Made by a program: the position numbers and the translations under genes | Shown here: positions 29,233 through 35,993 of the stretch, in pieces | Position numbering within the stretch: position 1 is the stretch's first letter | How the letters are laid out: each line of letters starts with the position of its first letter | The notes under the pieces: model-generated | The model's database searches: none | Told to the model about the DNA's origin: nothing | The model's input: only the letters and a program-made list of their open reading frames with translations | From: Desulfovibrio sp. ZJ209 | GTDB taxonomy: Bacteria; Desulfobacterota; Desulfovibrionia; Desulfovibrionales; Desulfovibrionaceae | Direction: 5' to 3' | Assembly: GCF_011039135.1 (NCBI RefSeq) | Contig: NZ_JAAKEJ010000005.1 | Location: 62,001-126,000 of the forward strand | DNA: 64,000 nt

Positions 29233-30135
29233 ATGAGCAATCGCCGCGATTTTATCAAAGGAGCTTTGGCAATGTCCGCTGTCCTGGCAAGCCCCGCCCT
29301 CGTCCGCGCCGCCGGAAAGACCTATCCCATCGGCATCGCGCCCCTGAGCCTCATTGAGCTTACCCCGCCCAACCGCGTCTCCTGCGCGGCTGAGGCCGGC
29401 TACTCAAGCATCGGCATGCGCCTTGTGCCCGCCACCCCCACAGAGGCGAAGTATGACCTCGTCTCGCCCGACTCCGCCGTGCGCAAGGCCACCGTGGCGC
29501 GCCTGAAGGAGACCGGCCTGAAGGTGCTGGACATCGAGATCATCCGCTTCACCCCCGACTTCAAGGCCGAGGCGCTCAAGCCCGTCATGGAGTCTGCGGC
29601 CGACCTTGGCGCCACCCGCGCCCTTGTGGCCGGCAATGACAAGGACCTGAACCGCACGGCCGCGCAGTTCGCGGCCCTCTGCGATGTGGCGGCGCCCTTC
29701 AACATCACCTGCGCCATCGAGTTCATGCCCTTCACCTATGTCAAATCCCTCAAGCAGGCGGCCGAGCTGGTGAAAAAGGTCAACAAGCCCAACGCCGGCA
29801 TCGTCTTTGACCTCATGCACTACCACTACTCCGGCTCGACCCTGGAGGACATCAAGAACACGCCGGCCGGCTACATCTCCTACGTCCAGATGTGCGACGG
29901 CGCGCTGAATCCGCCCACTGACAACGCCGAGCTCATCCATCACGCCCGCGGCCTCAGGGAGTCCCCCGGCAAGGGCGCCATCGACATCGTTTCCGTCATG
30001 AAGGCGCTGCCCAAGAACCTGCCCGTGTCCGTCGAGTGCATCAACGAGAAGTATGCCTACAACATGTCGCCCCTCGCCCGCGCGAAGGAGTATTTTGACG
30101 ACACCCAGAAGATTCTGGCGGCGGCAGACTACTGA
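29233..30135 (+). CDS. Tat-exported TIM-barrel protein, 3-dehydroshikimate dehydratase/epimerase-like
   Basis: A 300-residue protein with a Tat signal (NRRDFIKGALAMSAVLAS, cleavage near residue 27). The mature part is a xylose-isomerase-like TIM barrel. The likely metal ligands are Glu163 (CAIEFMPF), Asp193 (GIVFDLMH), Gln219 (YVQMCDG) and Glu268 (VSVECINE). The order Glu-Asp-Gln-Glu with spacings 30, 26 and 49 matches, as I recall, 3-dehydroshikimate dehydratases such as QuiC, which make protocatechuate; sugar-phosphate epimerases of the same superfamily usually have His at the third place. Periplasmic dehydratases of this kind are known. It lies between the acyl-CoA dehydrogenase and the MFS transporter. 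The substrate is not proven. Confidence 0.7.
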   Translation: MSNRRDFIKGALAMSAVLASPALVRAAGKTYPIGIAPLSLIELTPPNRVSCAAEAGYSSIGMRLVPATPTEAKYDLVSPDSAVRKATVARLKETGLKVLDIEIIRFTPDFKAEALKPVMESAADLGATRALVAGNDKDLNRTAAQFAALCDVAAPFNITCAIEFMPFTYVKSLKQAAELVKKVNKPNAGIVFDLMHYHYSGSTLEDIKNTPAGYISYVQMCDGALNPPTDNAELIHHARGLRESPGKGAIDIVSVMKALPKNLPVSVECINEKYAYNMSPLARAKEYFDDTQKILAAADY

Positions 30136-30206
30136 TCTCCGGGCCCCGCGCCCGGCCGGGCGCGGGGCCTCCGCCGCAGGGCCCAAACGATGAAAGGAGC
30201 TGAACA

Positions 30207-31469
30207 ATGCCACCTAAAACCTATCGCTGGATAATCTTCGCGCTCTTCGCGCTGGCGTACCTGGGCGTCTTCGCCCAGCGCATGGGCATGGCCGTCATTA
30301 GCCCCGAGCTCTCCTCGAACCTCTCCCTCTCGCCCATGCAGATGGGCACCCTTGGCTCCCTCACCTTTTACAGCTACGCGGTCTTCATCCTCTTTTCGGG
30401 CTTTCTGGCCAGCAAGTTCGGCCCCAAGCTCTGCATGGGCATTTTCTTCGGCCTCGGCGGCCTGGGCACCCTGCTCTTCGTCTCCGTCAATTCCTTCATG
30501 CTCCTCGTCTTCGGCGCCATCCTGATCGGCCTCGGCACCTCCGTCGTCGTCACCGCCGGCACCACCAGCTTCGCCAACTGGTTCAACATGAAGGAATACG
30601 GCAACGTCGTCTCCTGGTTCTTCCTCTTTGGCGGCATCGGCAACATCATCGGCGCCGCCCCCCTCTCCTGGATGGTGCAGGAGATGGGCTGGCGCACGGC
30701 ATACGGCTCCATCGCGTGCCTCATGATCGTCCTGGCCGTCCTCGCCTTCGTCATCGTCCGCCAGCCTCCGGCCGACTACTCCGTGGCCGACAACCTCCCG
30801 AGCCAGCCCAAGAACGACGAGCCCAAGGAATCCCTGCTCCAGTTGCTGGGGCAGGCCATGAAGAACATCAATTTCTGGTGCATCGCCATCTGGTACATGA
30901 CCATCGCCGCGGTGCATTACGCCTTCAACGGCATGTGGGCCGGCCTCTATTTCACCGACATCTACCATTTGTCCAAGCTTGAAATGGGCGCCATCCTCAC
31001 CATGGGCGCCGTGGGCTTCTCCATCGGCAACCCCATTGTCATGTGGATCTCCACCCACATTTTCAAATCCTTCAGGGTCGGCATGGCCATGGTGAACATC
31101 CTGGCCCTCATCGGCGCGGGGATGATCGCCTTCTGCACCGAATCCCTCCCCTACTGGTCCCTCTACCTGGTGACCCTCTTTATCGGCCTCGCGGTGGCGG
31201 CCAGCTCCATAGCCTACACCGCCACACGCTCCGTGTTTGGCGCGCGCATGGCCGGCCCCCTTGCCGGCGTGTGGTCCTTTGTGCTCTTCGGCGGCGGCGG
31301 CTGCATGCAGCTCATCATGGGTTACTTCGTCAATTCCGGCAAAGCCGCGGGCACGCCTCTGGCCGGCTCCTACCACACGGCCTTCATCATCCTCTTCATC
31401 TGCTCGCTCATCGGCACCATCGCAGGCCTTGTGCTGAAGGACGTGTACAAGGACACCGTGGCCGCATAA
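30207..31469 (+). CDS. Major facilitator superfamily transporter
   Basis: A 420-residue membrane protein with about 12 predicted helices in two halves. The loop between helices 2 and 3 has the degenerate MFS motif GFLASKFGPKLCMG, and a longer cytoplasmic loop (about residues 188-215) separates the halves. The ribosome binding site GAAAGGAG precedes the ATG. MFS members with similar features carry organic acids. Position between the exported TIM-barrel protein and the shikimate-dehydrogenase-like gene suggests uptake of the pathway substrate or exchange for its product. No binding protein is present. The exact substrate is not shown by sequence. Confidence 0.8.
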   Translation: MPPKTYRWIIFALFALAYLGVFAQRMGMAVISPELSSNLSLSPMQMGTLGSLTFYSYAVFILFSGFLASKFGPKLCMGIFFGLGGLGTLLFVSVNSFMLLVFGAILIGLGTSVVVTAGTTSFANWFNMKEYGNVVSWFFLFGGIGNIIGAAPLSWMVQEMGWRTAYGSIACLMIVLAVLAFVIVRQPPADYSVADNLPSQPKNDEPKESLLQLLGQAMKNINFWCIAIWYMTIAAVHYAFNGMWAGLYFTDIYHLSKLEMGAILTMGAVGFSIGNPIVMWISTHIFKSFRVGMAMVNILALIGAGMIAFCTESLPYWSLYLVTLFIGLAVAASSIAYTATRSVFGARMAGPLAGVWSFVLFGGGGCMQLIMGYFVNSGKAAGTPLAGSYHTAFIILFICSLIGTIAGLVLKDVYKDTVAA

Positions 31470-31488
31470 ACAGCAGGAGAGACAAAAG

Positions 31489-32310
31489 ATGGCAAGCTAT
31501 CCCACCAAGTTATTCGGCATCGTCGGCTACCCCCTTGGCCACAGCATGAGCCCCGGACTTCACAACTGGGGCTTCAAGGAAGTGGATTTTCCCGGCGTCT
31601 ATCTGGCCTGGTCCGAGCCCCCGGAGAAGCTCAAGGACTTTTTCCGGGCGGTGCGCCTTTTGCCCATCCTGGGCGGCAACATCACCATCCCCCACAAGGT
31701 CGAGGCCATGAAGCTGGTGGACAAGGTGAGCCAGCGGGCCGCGGCCATCGGCGCCATCAACACCTTTTATTGGAAGGGCGAGGAACTTTGGGGAGAGAAC
31801 ACGGACGTGATCGGCTTCCTCGCGCCACTGAAGGGGCGCAGCTTCAGGAAGGCCCTGCTTTTGGGGGCCGGTGGCGTCTCGCGGGCGGTCATCGCCGGTC
31901 TCCAGGATCTCGGCGTGCCCGAGATCGTCATCGCGAACCGCACCCTTGAGAAGGCCCAGGCCCTGGCCGACCACTTCCATATCAAGGCGATCCCCTGGGA
32001 CGAGCGCATGGAGCCCGATGCCGACCTCATCATTAACGCCACCTCCCAGGGCATGAAGGGCGAGCAGGTGGACAAAAGCCCCTATGAGAAAAAGTGGCTT
32101 GAAGGCCGCAAGGGCCTGGTCTATGACATCGTCTACAATCCGCTGGAGACATTGCTCCTGCGCGAGAGCAAAGCCGCCGGCTGGGAGACGGTGACCGGCC
32201 TCACCATGTTTGTGGAGCAGGCCAGGGCCGCCTTCGCCCTGTGGACCGGCGGCGTGGAGATGCCGCAGGCCTCCGCCACGGCCAAGGTCAAGGAATTGCT
32301 GGGCCTGTAG
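31489..32310 (+). CDS. Shikimate/quinate dehydrogenase-like protein
   Basis: A 273-residue protein of the AroE family with all usual substrate residues: Ser19 and Ser21 (HSMSP), Lys70 (NITIPHK), Asn91 (GAINT), Asp106 (GENTDVIGF), and the late Gln in TMFVEQARAAF. The nucleotide motif is LLGAGGVSRA, with NRTLEKA after the second strand, which is closer to the NADP-type pattern. It therefore should interconvert shikimate (or quinate) and the 3-dehydro form. It is embedded in a catabolic-looking operon, 19 bases after the transporter, and not with other aromatic biosynthesis genes, so a catabolic role is more likely than housekeeping. Confidence 0.85.
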   Translation: MASYPTKLFGIVGYPLGHSMSPGLHNWGFKEVDFPGVYLAWSEPPEKLKDFFRAVRLLPILGGNITIPHKVEAMKLVDKVSQRAAAIGAINTFYWKGEELWGENTDVIGFLAPLKGRSFRKALLLGAGGVSRAVIAGLQDLGVPEIVIANRTLEKAQALADHFHIKAIPWDERMEPDADLIINATSQGMKGEQVDKSPYEKKWLEGRKGLVYDIVYNPLETLLLRESKAAGWETVTGLTMFVEQARAAFALWTGGVEMPQASATAKVKELLGL

Positions 32311-32406
32311 ATCCTGGAGCGACGGATTGCCAGCGCATGGCGGGCGTTCCTTCCCACGCGCGCCATGCGCTGGCGCGGACCCGGTCGCCCTCGGGGCGGA
32401 GGCCCT

Positions 32407-32895
32407 GTGAACCCACTCCGCTGCAAAGTCAGCCGCAGGCCAGCGAAATTGCTGGCCGAACCTCATTTCTTCCTCTGCCCCTCCTGCGGACGACTGCTCT
32501 GGGAGCTGGGCCCGGCGGGGAAGAATCCCTCCTGCTGCGGGAGGGGGCTTAAAAAACTCTGCCCCCTCCCCGCGCCGGGCCGCTATTCCTATGAGATCCG
32601 CGGGGGCTTTGACACCAATGCCGTCCTCCTCTTCTGGGAGGGGGAGGCACCCCGGTGGGCGGGATTGCAGACCTTCACCGGCTTCTACGCCAAGGTCGCC
32701 AGTGAGGGCAAAAAGACACCCCTTGTTTTTCCCCTCGCGGACGAAGATGCCTATGTGTACTGCGGGCGCCAGCAGTGCGCCAAGTGCCTTTACGCCTGCA
32801 AAAAAGGCTGCGCGCTCTACATTTTTGAGGGGGGCGAACGCCTCTTCATCCTGACCCTCGACGAAATCGCCGAGTATTTCCGCAAAAGCCGGTGA
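32407..32895 (+). CDS. Uncharacterised protein with desulforedoxin-like iron site and Cys-rich C-terminus
   Basis: I do not recognise this 162-residue protein as a whole. The GTG at 32407 follows GGCGGAGG and is preferred over the ATG at 32365. Residues 24-44 carry C-X2-C-X15-C-C (LCPSCGRLL...SCCG), exactly the spacing of the Fe(Cys)4 site of desulforedoxin and the N-terminal domain of desulfoferrodoxin. A second cluster, Cys119, Cys124, Cys127, Cys131 and Cys135, could bind an Fe-S cluster or zinc. The middle part (60-115) has no recognised motif. It has no signal peptide. It is the last gene of the rightward operon, so it may be an electron carrier for one of the flavoenzymes. Confidence 0.65.
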   Translation: MNPLRCKVSRRPAKLLAEPHFFLCPSCGRLLWELGPAGKNPSCCGRGLKKLCPLPAPGRYSYEIRGGFDTNAVLLFWEGEAPRWAGLQTFTGFYAKVASEGKKTPLVFPLADEDAYVYCGRQQCAKCLYACKKGCALYIFEGGERLFILTLDEIAEYFRKSR

Positions 32896-32901
32896 GCGGC
32901 C

Positions 32902-33828
32902 TCACTCCCACATGCCCACCTCAAACTCGTTCATTATGAAGCTGTGAAAGGCCTTTACCTGCGGGTACTGGTAGGGGGCGTCCTTCTGCATGATCAGGTA
33001 ATAGGCGCGGCTTTTGAACAAGTGCTTCAGGGGATAGACATTCACCTTCAGCCCGTCGGCCATGTCGTCCACCACAAAGCCATCCAGGATGGCGCTGCAC
33101 ATGCCCGCGCCCACGCAGCGAAGCAGGCAGTCCTGGTGATCGATTATGTGCTTGGGCTTCAGGGCATAGCCATATTGCTGGCACTGGCTGGCCACATTCA
33201 GCCAGAGGCTGGAATTGAGGGTGGGCGCGCCCAGCTTGAGGGACTGGATGAAGGAGAGGGATACCCCCTCCTGCTCCGGCGGATGGACGGAGGGAGGGGT
33301 GATGAGGACAAGGTCGCTCGTGAAAAGCGGCACGGTCAGAAGTTCATCCGGGATGCGGCTTGAAGAGAGGATGGCCATATCCACCTTGCCCGTGCCCACC
33401 TCCTCAAAAAGCGTGCTTTCCAGGAAGCCGGAATTGAGGCGGAAGCAGACATCAGGATGCCGCGTGGAGAAGCGCTCCACCAGTTGCGGCAAGACATGGT
33501 TGTAAAAGGAGAACATGGCGCTGACCCTGAGTTCCCCGCGCACCTCCGAGGGCAGGTTCACGAGCTGCTCGCGCAACTCCTGAATGAAGCCGAAAAGCTG
33601 GGTCGCCCGGTTGAGCAACAGCTTTCCCTCCTCGGTGAGCACGCGGTTGTTTTTCGTGCCGCTGAACAATTTTACGCCAAATTCCTTCTCAAGGCTCTTG
33701 ATCTGGTAGGTCAGGGCAGACTGGTTCCTGTTCATCACTTTCATGGCGCTTGTCATGTTGCCGCATGTGGCGGTGTAGTAAAAGCCGCGCAGCCACTGGA
33801 TGAAATCTCCGCTGAATTCCGGGAACAT
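32902..33828 (-). CDS. LysR-family transcriptional regulator
   Basis: A 308-residue LysR regulator. The ATG at 33828 follows GGAGGCGG; the in-frame ATG at 33852 adds only Arg-rich residues. The N-terminal winged helix-turn-helix is clear (NRNQSALTYQIKSLEKEFGVKLF), followed by a linker helix and a periplasmic-binding-like effector domain from about residue 90. It converges on the rightward operon and ends 6 bases from the stop of the Cys-rich protein. It probably senses the acid substrate or an intermediate and acts on the divergent region at 27.4-28.0 kb, which is inferred from position. Confidence 0.88.
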   Translation of the reverse strand: MFPEFSGDFIQWLRGFYYTATCGNMTSAMKVMNRNQSALTYQIKSLEKEFGVKLFSGTKNNRVLTEEGKLLLNRATQLFGFIQELREQLVNLPSEVRGELRVSAMFSFYNHVLPQLVERFSTRHPDVCFRLNSGFLESTLFEEVGTGKVDMAILSSSRIPDELLTVPLFTSDLVLITPPSVHPPEQEGVSLSFIQSLKLGAPTLNSSLWLNVASQCQQYGYALKPKHIIDHQDCLLRCVGAGMCSAILDGFVVDDMADGLKVNVYPLKHLFKSRAYYLIMQKDAPYQYPQVKAFHSFIMNEFEVGMWE

Positions 33829-34504
33829 GGTCCGCCTCCGAAGCTGTAGCATGTATTCACGAAAAAAATTATACTGTTTCTCTTAATCTTTCAATCTTGT
33901 CCAGCCAATAATTTGCCCCACCCCCGGATTTTTCGGTGGCGCAGGGGCCCCGCTGTCACGTCCCTGAAGGCGCAGGGGCAGCCCCAGAGGAGCCGGGAGC
34001 CCGGGGTGGCCTCTGCCGCCAGCACGGGTTTTCTGATGCCACTTTTTTACAAGCCGCGGCAGGGCTGCGGTGCGGCCTCCCCTCCCACCCATCCCGCCAT
34101 AACAGTTTCCTGCAGGTTTGTTCGCCCCATGCGGCAAACCGCACTCCCTCGCCTTGCCACAGAAAGCGTGCCCACAGGCAACGCGCACTGCGCCTTTGTG
34201 CCGAGACGCTCACGTGGCCAGTGAGGATACAGGGGCGGCCATGAACGGGAAAATAGGCGCTTGGCGGTTTAAAAACCAGCGGCAGGAACCATTCATGGCA
34301 AAAGCAGCCGTCCCCTTCCCAAAAGCCGGTATGGGCGCCCCATCACGGCGCCCCCATGGGCAGCATTCCCCGCTCAGGCCAGATTCGCCAACGGCCTGAA
34401 ATCTAAAATCATTATCCCGGCTTGGGGGCTGGACTTTTCCTATTAAAAATATGAGTATTGCCCTGATGTTTTTTCAACCTGCCAACGGCTTTTGGAGGGA
34501 AGGC
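33829..34504. other. Gene-free stretch between the LysR regulator and the cupin gene
   Basis: About 675 bases. Short open frames exist on both strands, but none has a ribosome binding site, a codon pattern like the neighbours or a family motif. The last 60 bases are A/T-rich and probably hold the cupin promoter. Confidence 0.5.
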
Positions 34505-34945
34505 ATGCTTAAGCGTTTGATGATCCTGACGGTCTTTTGCGCATTCTGCGGCGGCGTTGCGTTTGCCGCCGGGGAAGAGAAGGCCCCGCAGCTCTATCCG
34601 AAGGAGCAATTAAAAACATGGGATCGCGACAAGGTCGCGGGCGGGGAGGGCGTTCTTTACGGCAAGTTCTCCCATACCCGCAACGACGCCCTGAAAGACT
34701 GGGCGATAAAGGAAATCGGCTGGATGCGCCTTGAGCCGGGCGCCTCAATCGGCATGCACAAGCATGAAGCGAATGAGGACGCCTATATCATCGTTTCAGG
34801 AGAAGGCGTGTTTACGGACACCGCGGGCAAGGAAACCCCGGTGAAGGCGGGAGACATCACCATTGCGCGGAAAGGCGATTCCCATGCGCTCAAGAATACA
34901 GGCGCAGAACCCCTTGTGTTTCTGGATGTCATAGGACAGCAATAG
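34505..34945 (+). CDS. Exported cupin-domain protein
   Basis: A 146-residue protein. The ATG at 34505 has GGAGGGAAG upstream and opens a clean signal peptide (LMILTVFCAFCGGVAFA, cleavage before AGEE); the ATG at 34451 would break this. The mature protein is a single cupin barrel with both motifs: GMHKHEANEDAYIIVSGEG (His, His, Glu) and GDITIARKGDSHALKN (His), so a metal site is complete. Function is unknown; exported single cupins may be isomerases, dioxygenases or sugar-binding proteins. It is monocistronic with its own terminator, between the catabolic cluster and the integrase relic. Confidence 0.8.
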   Translation: MLKRLMILTVFCAFCGGVAFAAGEEKAPQLYPKEQLKTWDRDKVAGGEGVLYGKFSHTRNDALKDWAIKEIGWMRLEPGASIGMHKHEANEDAYIIVSGEGVFTDTAGKETPVKAGDITIARKGDSHALKNTGAEPLVFLDVIGQQ

Positions 34946-34974
34946 CGCCTTTCGTTGAACCCGTTCTTGTCCTA

Positions 34975-34999
34975 ATCCCCGCCCGTGCGGGGATTTTTT
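34975..34999 (+). terminator. Rho-independent terminator after the cupin gene
   Basis: ATCCCCGC pairs with GCGGGGAT over a 4-base loop, followed by a run of T residues. Confidence 0.88.
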
Positions 35000-35034
35000 C
35001 TATGACCCCTCCCGCGTGGCTGGAGCTGTGCTTC

Positions 35035-35379
35035 CTATAAAAAAGGGAGTAAGCCAGTTGGCCATAATCCCTTGGATTCTGCTGGTCTGAGGGCGGCCGC
35101 CTTCGCCTCTTCCTTGGCGGCTTTCTTCTGCGCGCCGGAGTCGATGTCCTTGGCAGGCAGTTCCCTGGCCCTGTCGCGCTTCCGCCGGGCTTCTTTCAGG
35201 GGCACGGCGGGATACGCGCCGCCGCTGAGCGTCTTTCGCTCGCCGCCAAAACGGGTGTCTATGCGCCAGAGTTTTCCCCCGGATGCGGACAGGTAGAGGT
35301 AAAGCCCCTCGGAGTCGGCGAGCTTTGTCGGAGTACCGGCGGACTTCAAATTCCGAAGCATGGTGGCGTTCAGTGGCAT
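35035..35379 (-). pseudogene. P4-type site-specific integrase relic (N-terminal DUF4102 domain only)
   Basis: An open frame of 114 residues from the ATG at 35379. It begins MPLNATMLRNLKSAGTPTKL and continues with DSEGLYLYLSASGGKLWR and ERKTLSGGAYPAVPLKEAR, which is the N-terminal arm-binding domain of P4/phage-type tyrosine integrases. The core-binding and catalytic domains (normally 300 more residues) are gone; after about residue 98 the reading is unrelated and stops. It lies 207 bases from the 3' end of tRNA-Leu and reads away from it, the classic position of an island integrase. It cannot be active. Confidence 0.8.
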
Positions 35380-35535
35380 GGCGCAAATCCTTTGCTGGCA
35401 AGGGGTTTCGGGGCGACGGTATTTTTCTGGAAGCCTCTCCTCCATTTCGGCTCGTACCGTTCCTCATACCGTCTTTTTTGCGTTTTGCCCCTGCTCTTCC
35501 CCGCACCCCGTTGGACGTGCCGTCGCCCAAAAGCT

Positions 35536-35570
35536 AAGTCCCGCAAGGTTTTTCGGACCTTGCGGGACTT
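35536..35570 (-). terminator. Hairpin after tRNA-Leu
   Basis: A perfect 14-base inverted repeat, AAGTCCCGCAAGGT with its complement, around a 7-base loop, 16 bases past the tRNA 3' end. On the minus strand it is followed by TTAGCTTTTG, so it probably terminates the tRNA transcript. Confidence 0.7.
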
Positions 35571-35585
35571 TGTTGGATTCTCTCC

Positions 35586-35670
35586 TGGTGCCGAGGGCGG
35601 GACTCGAACCCGCACAGCAATTGCCACTACCCCCTCAAGATAGCGTGTCTACCAGTTCCACCACCTCGGC
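35586..35670 (-). tRNA. tRNA-Leu (anticodon GAG)
   Basis: An 85-base class II tRNA including an encoded CCA. The acceptor stem GCCGAGG pairs with CCTCGGC, the anticodon stem CTATC/GGTAG encloses TTGAGGG, giving anticodon GAG, and the T-arm contains GGTTCGAGTCC. The long variable arm fits Leu. It reads codon CUC/CUU. The integrase relic beside its 3' end suggests it served as an integration site. Confidence 0.95.
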
Positions 35671-35680
35671 GTGAGGAATT

Positions 35681-35709
35681 TTCTTAGCCTTGTTTGAGGA
35701 ACTTGGCAA
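35681..35709 (-). promoter_or_regulatory. Probable promoter of tRNA-Leu
   Basis: On the minus strand TTGCCA (35709-35704) and TAAGAA (35686-35681) are separated by exactly 17 bases, with the -10 10 bases before the mature tRNA. The -10 is a weak match. Confidence 0.45.
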
Positions 35710-35835
35710 GCATTTTTTGCGCTTTTTCCCGGGGGCGCGGCCTGAGCCCAAAAAACGCGCCCCACAGGGGCTCCAGCAGCGCCGCCGAGCCCGGCCCCTT
35801 GACAGGGCGCCCGCTCGCGCGCATAGTCGCCGCAC

Positions 35836-35956
35836 AAGGGGAGTAACTGGGCTCTTGAGGCCCGGACGGCGTCAACAGCATGACCTCACGGTCTGGCGCC
35901 GTCGTCGGCTTCGCCGATGAGTGAGACCTTGGCAGGCATGCCGGGGTCTTTTTTGT
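35836..35956 (+). promoter_or_regulatory. Manganese-sensing riboswitch (yybP-ykoY type) with terminator
   Basis: The conserved elements of the yybP-ykoY class appear in order: GGGGAGTA (35838-35845), a short GC hairpin, GGCGTCAACA, further stems and GTGAGACCTTGGC (35921-35933). The 3' GAGACC segment overlaps a terminator: a 10-base stem from 35925-35934 pairing with 35939-35948, loop GGCA, then TTTTTT. Folding the aptamer with metal bound would compete with the terminator and switch on the gene 38 bases downstream, a cation exchanger. The class senses Mn2+ and normally controls manganese exporters. Confidence 0.82.
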
Positions 35957-35993
35957 TTTTGGGGCCCCCGCCCCGATACCGCCAGGAGAACGC

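Noticed and set aside
34118-34399. A 93-codon frame between the LysR and cupin genes
   Set aside because: No ribosome binding site, no motif, and Pro/Arg-rich composition unlike the neighbouring genes.
35536-35570. The 14-base inverted repeat as an attachment site
   Set aside because: It lies outside the tRNA and no second copy was seen; it fits a tRNA terminator better.
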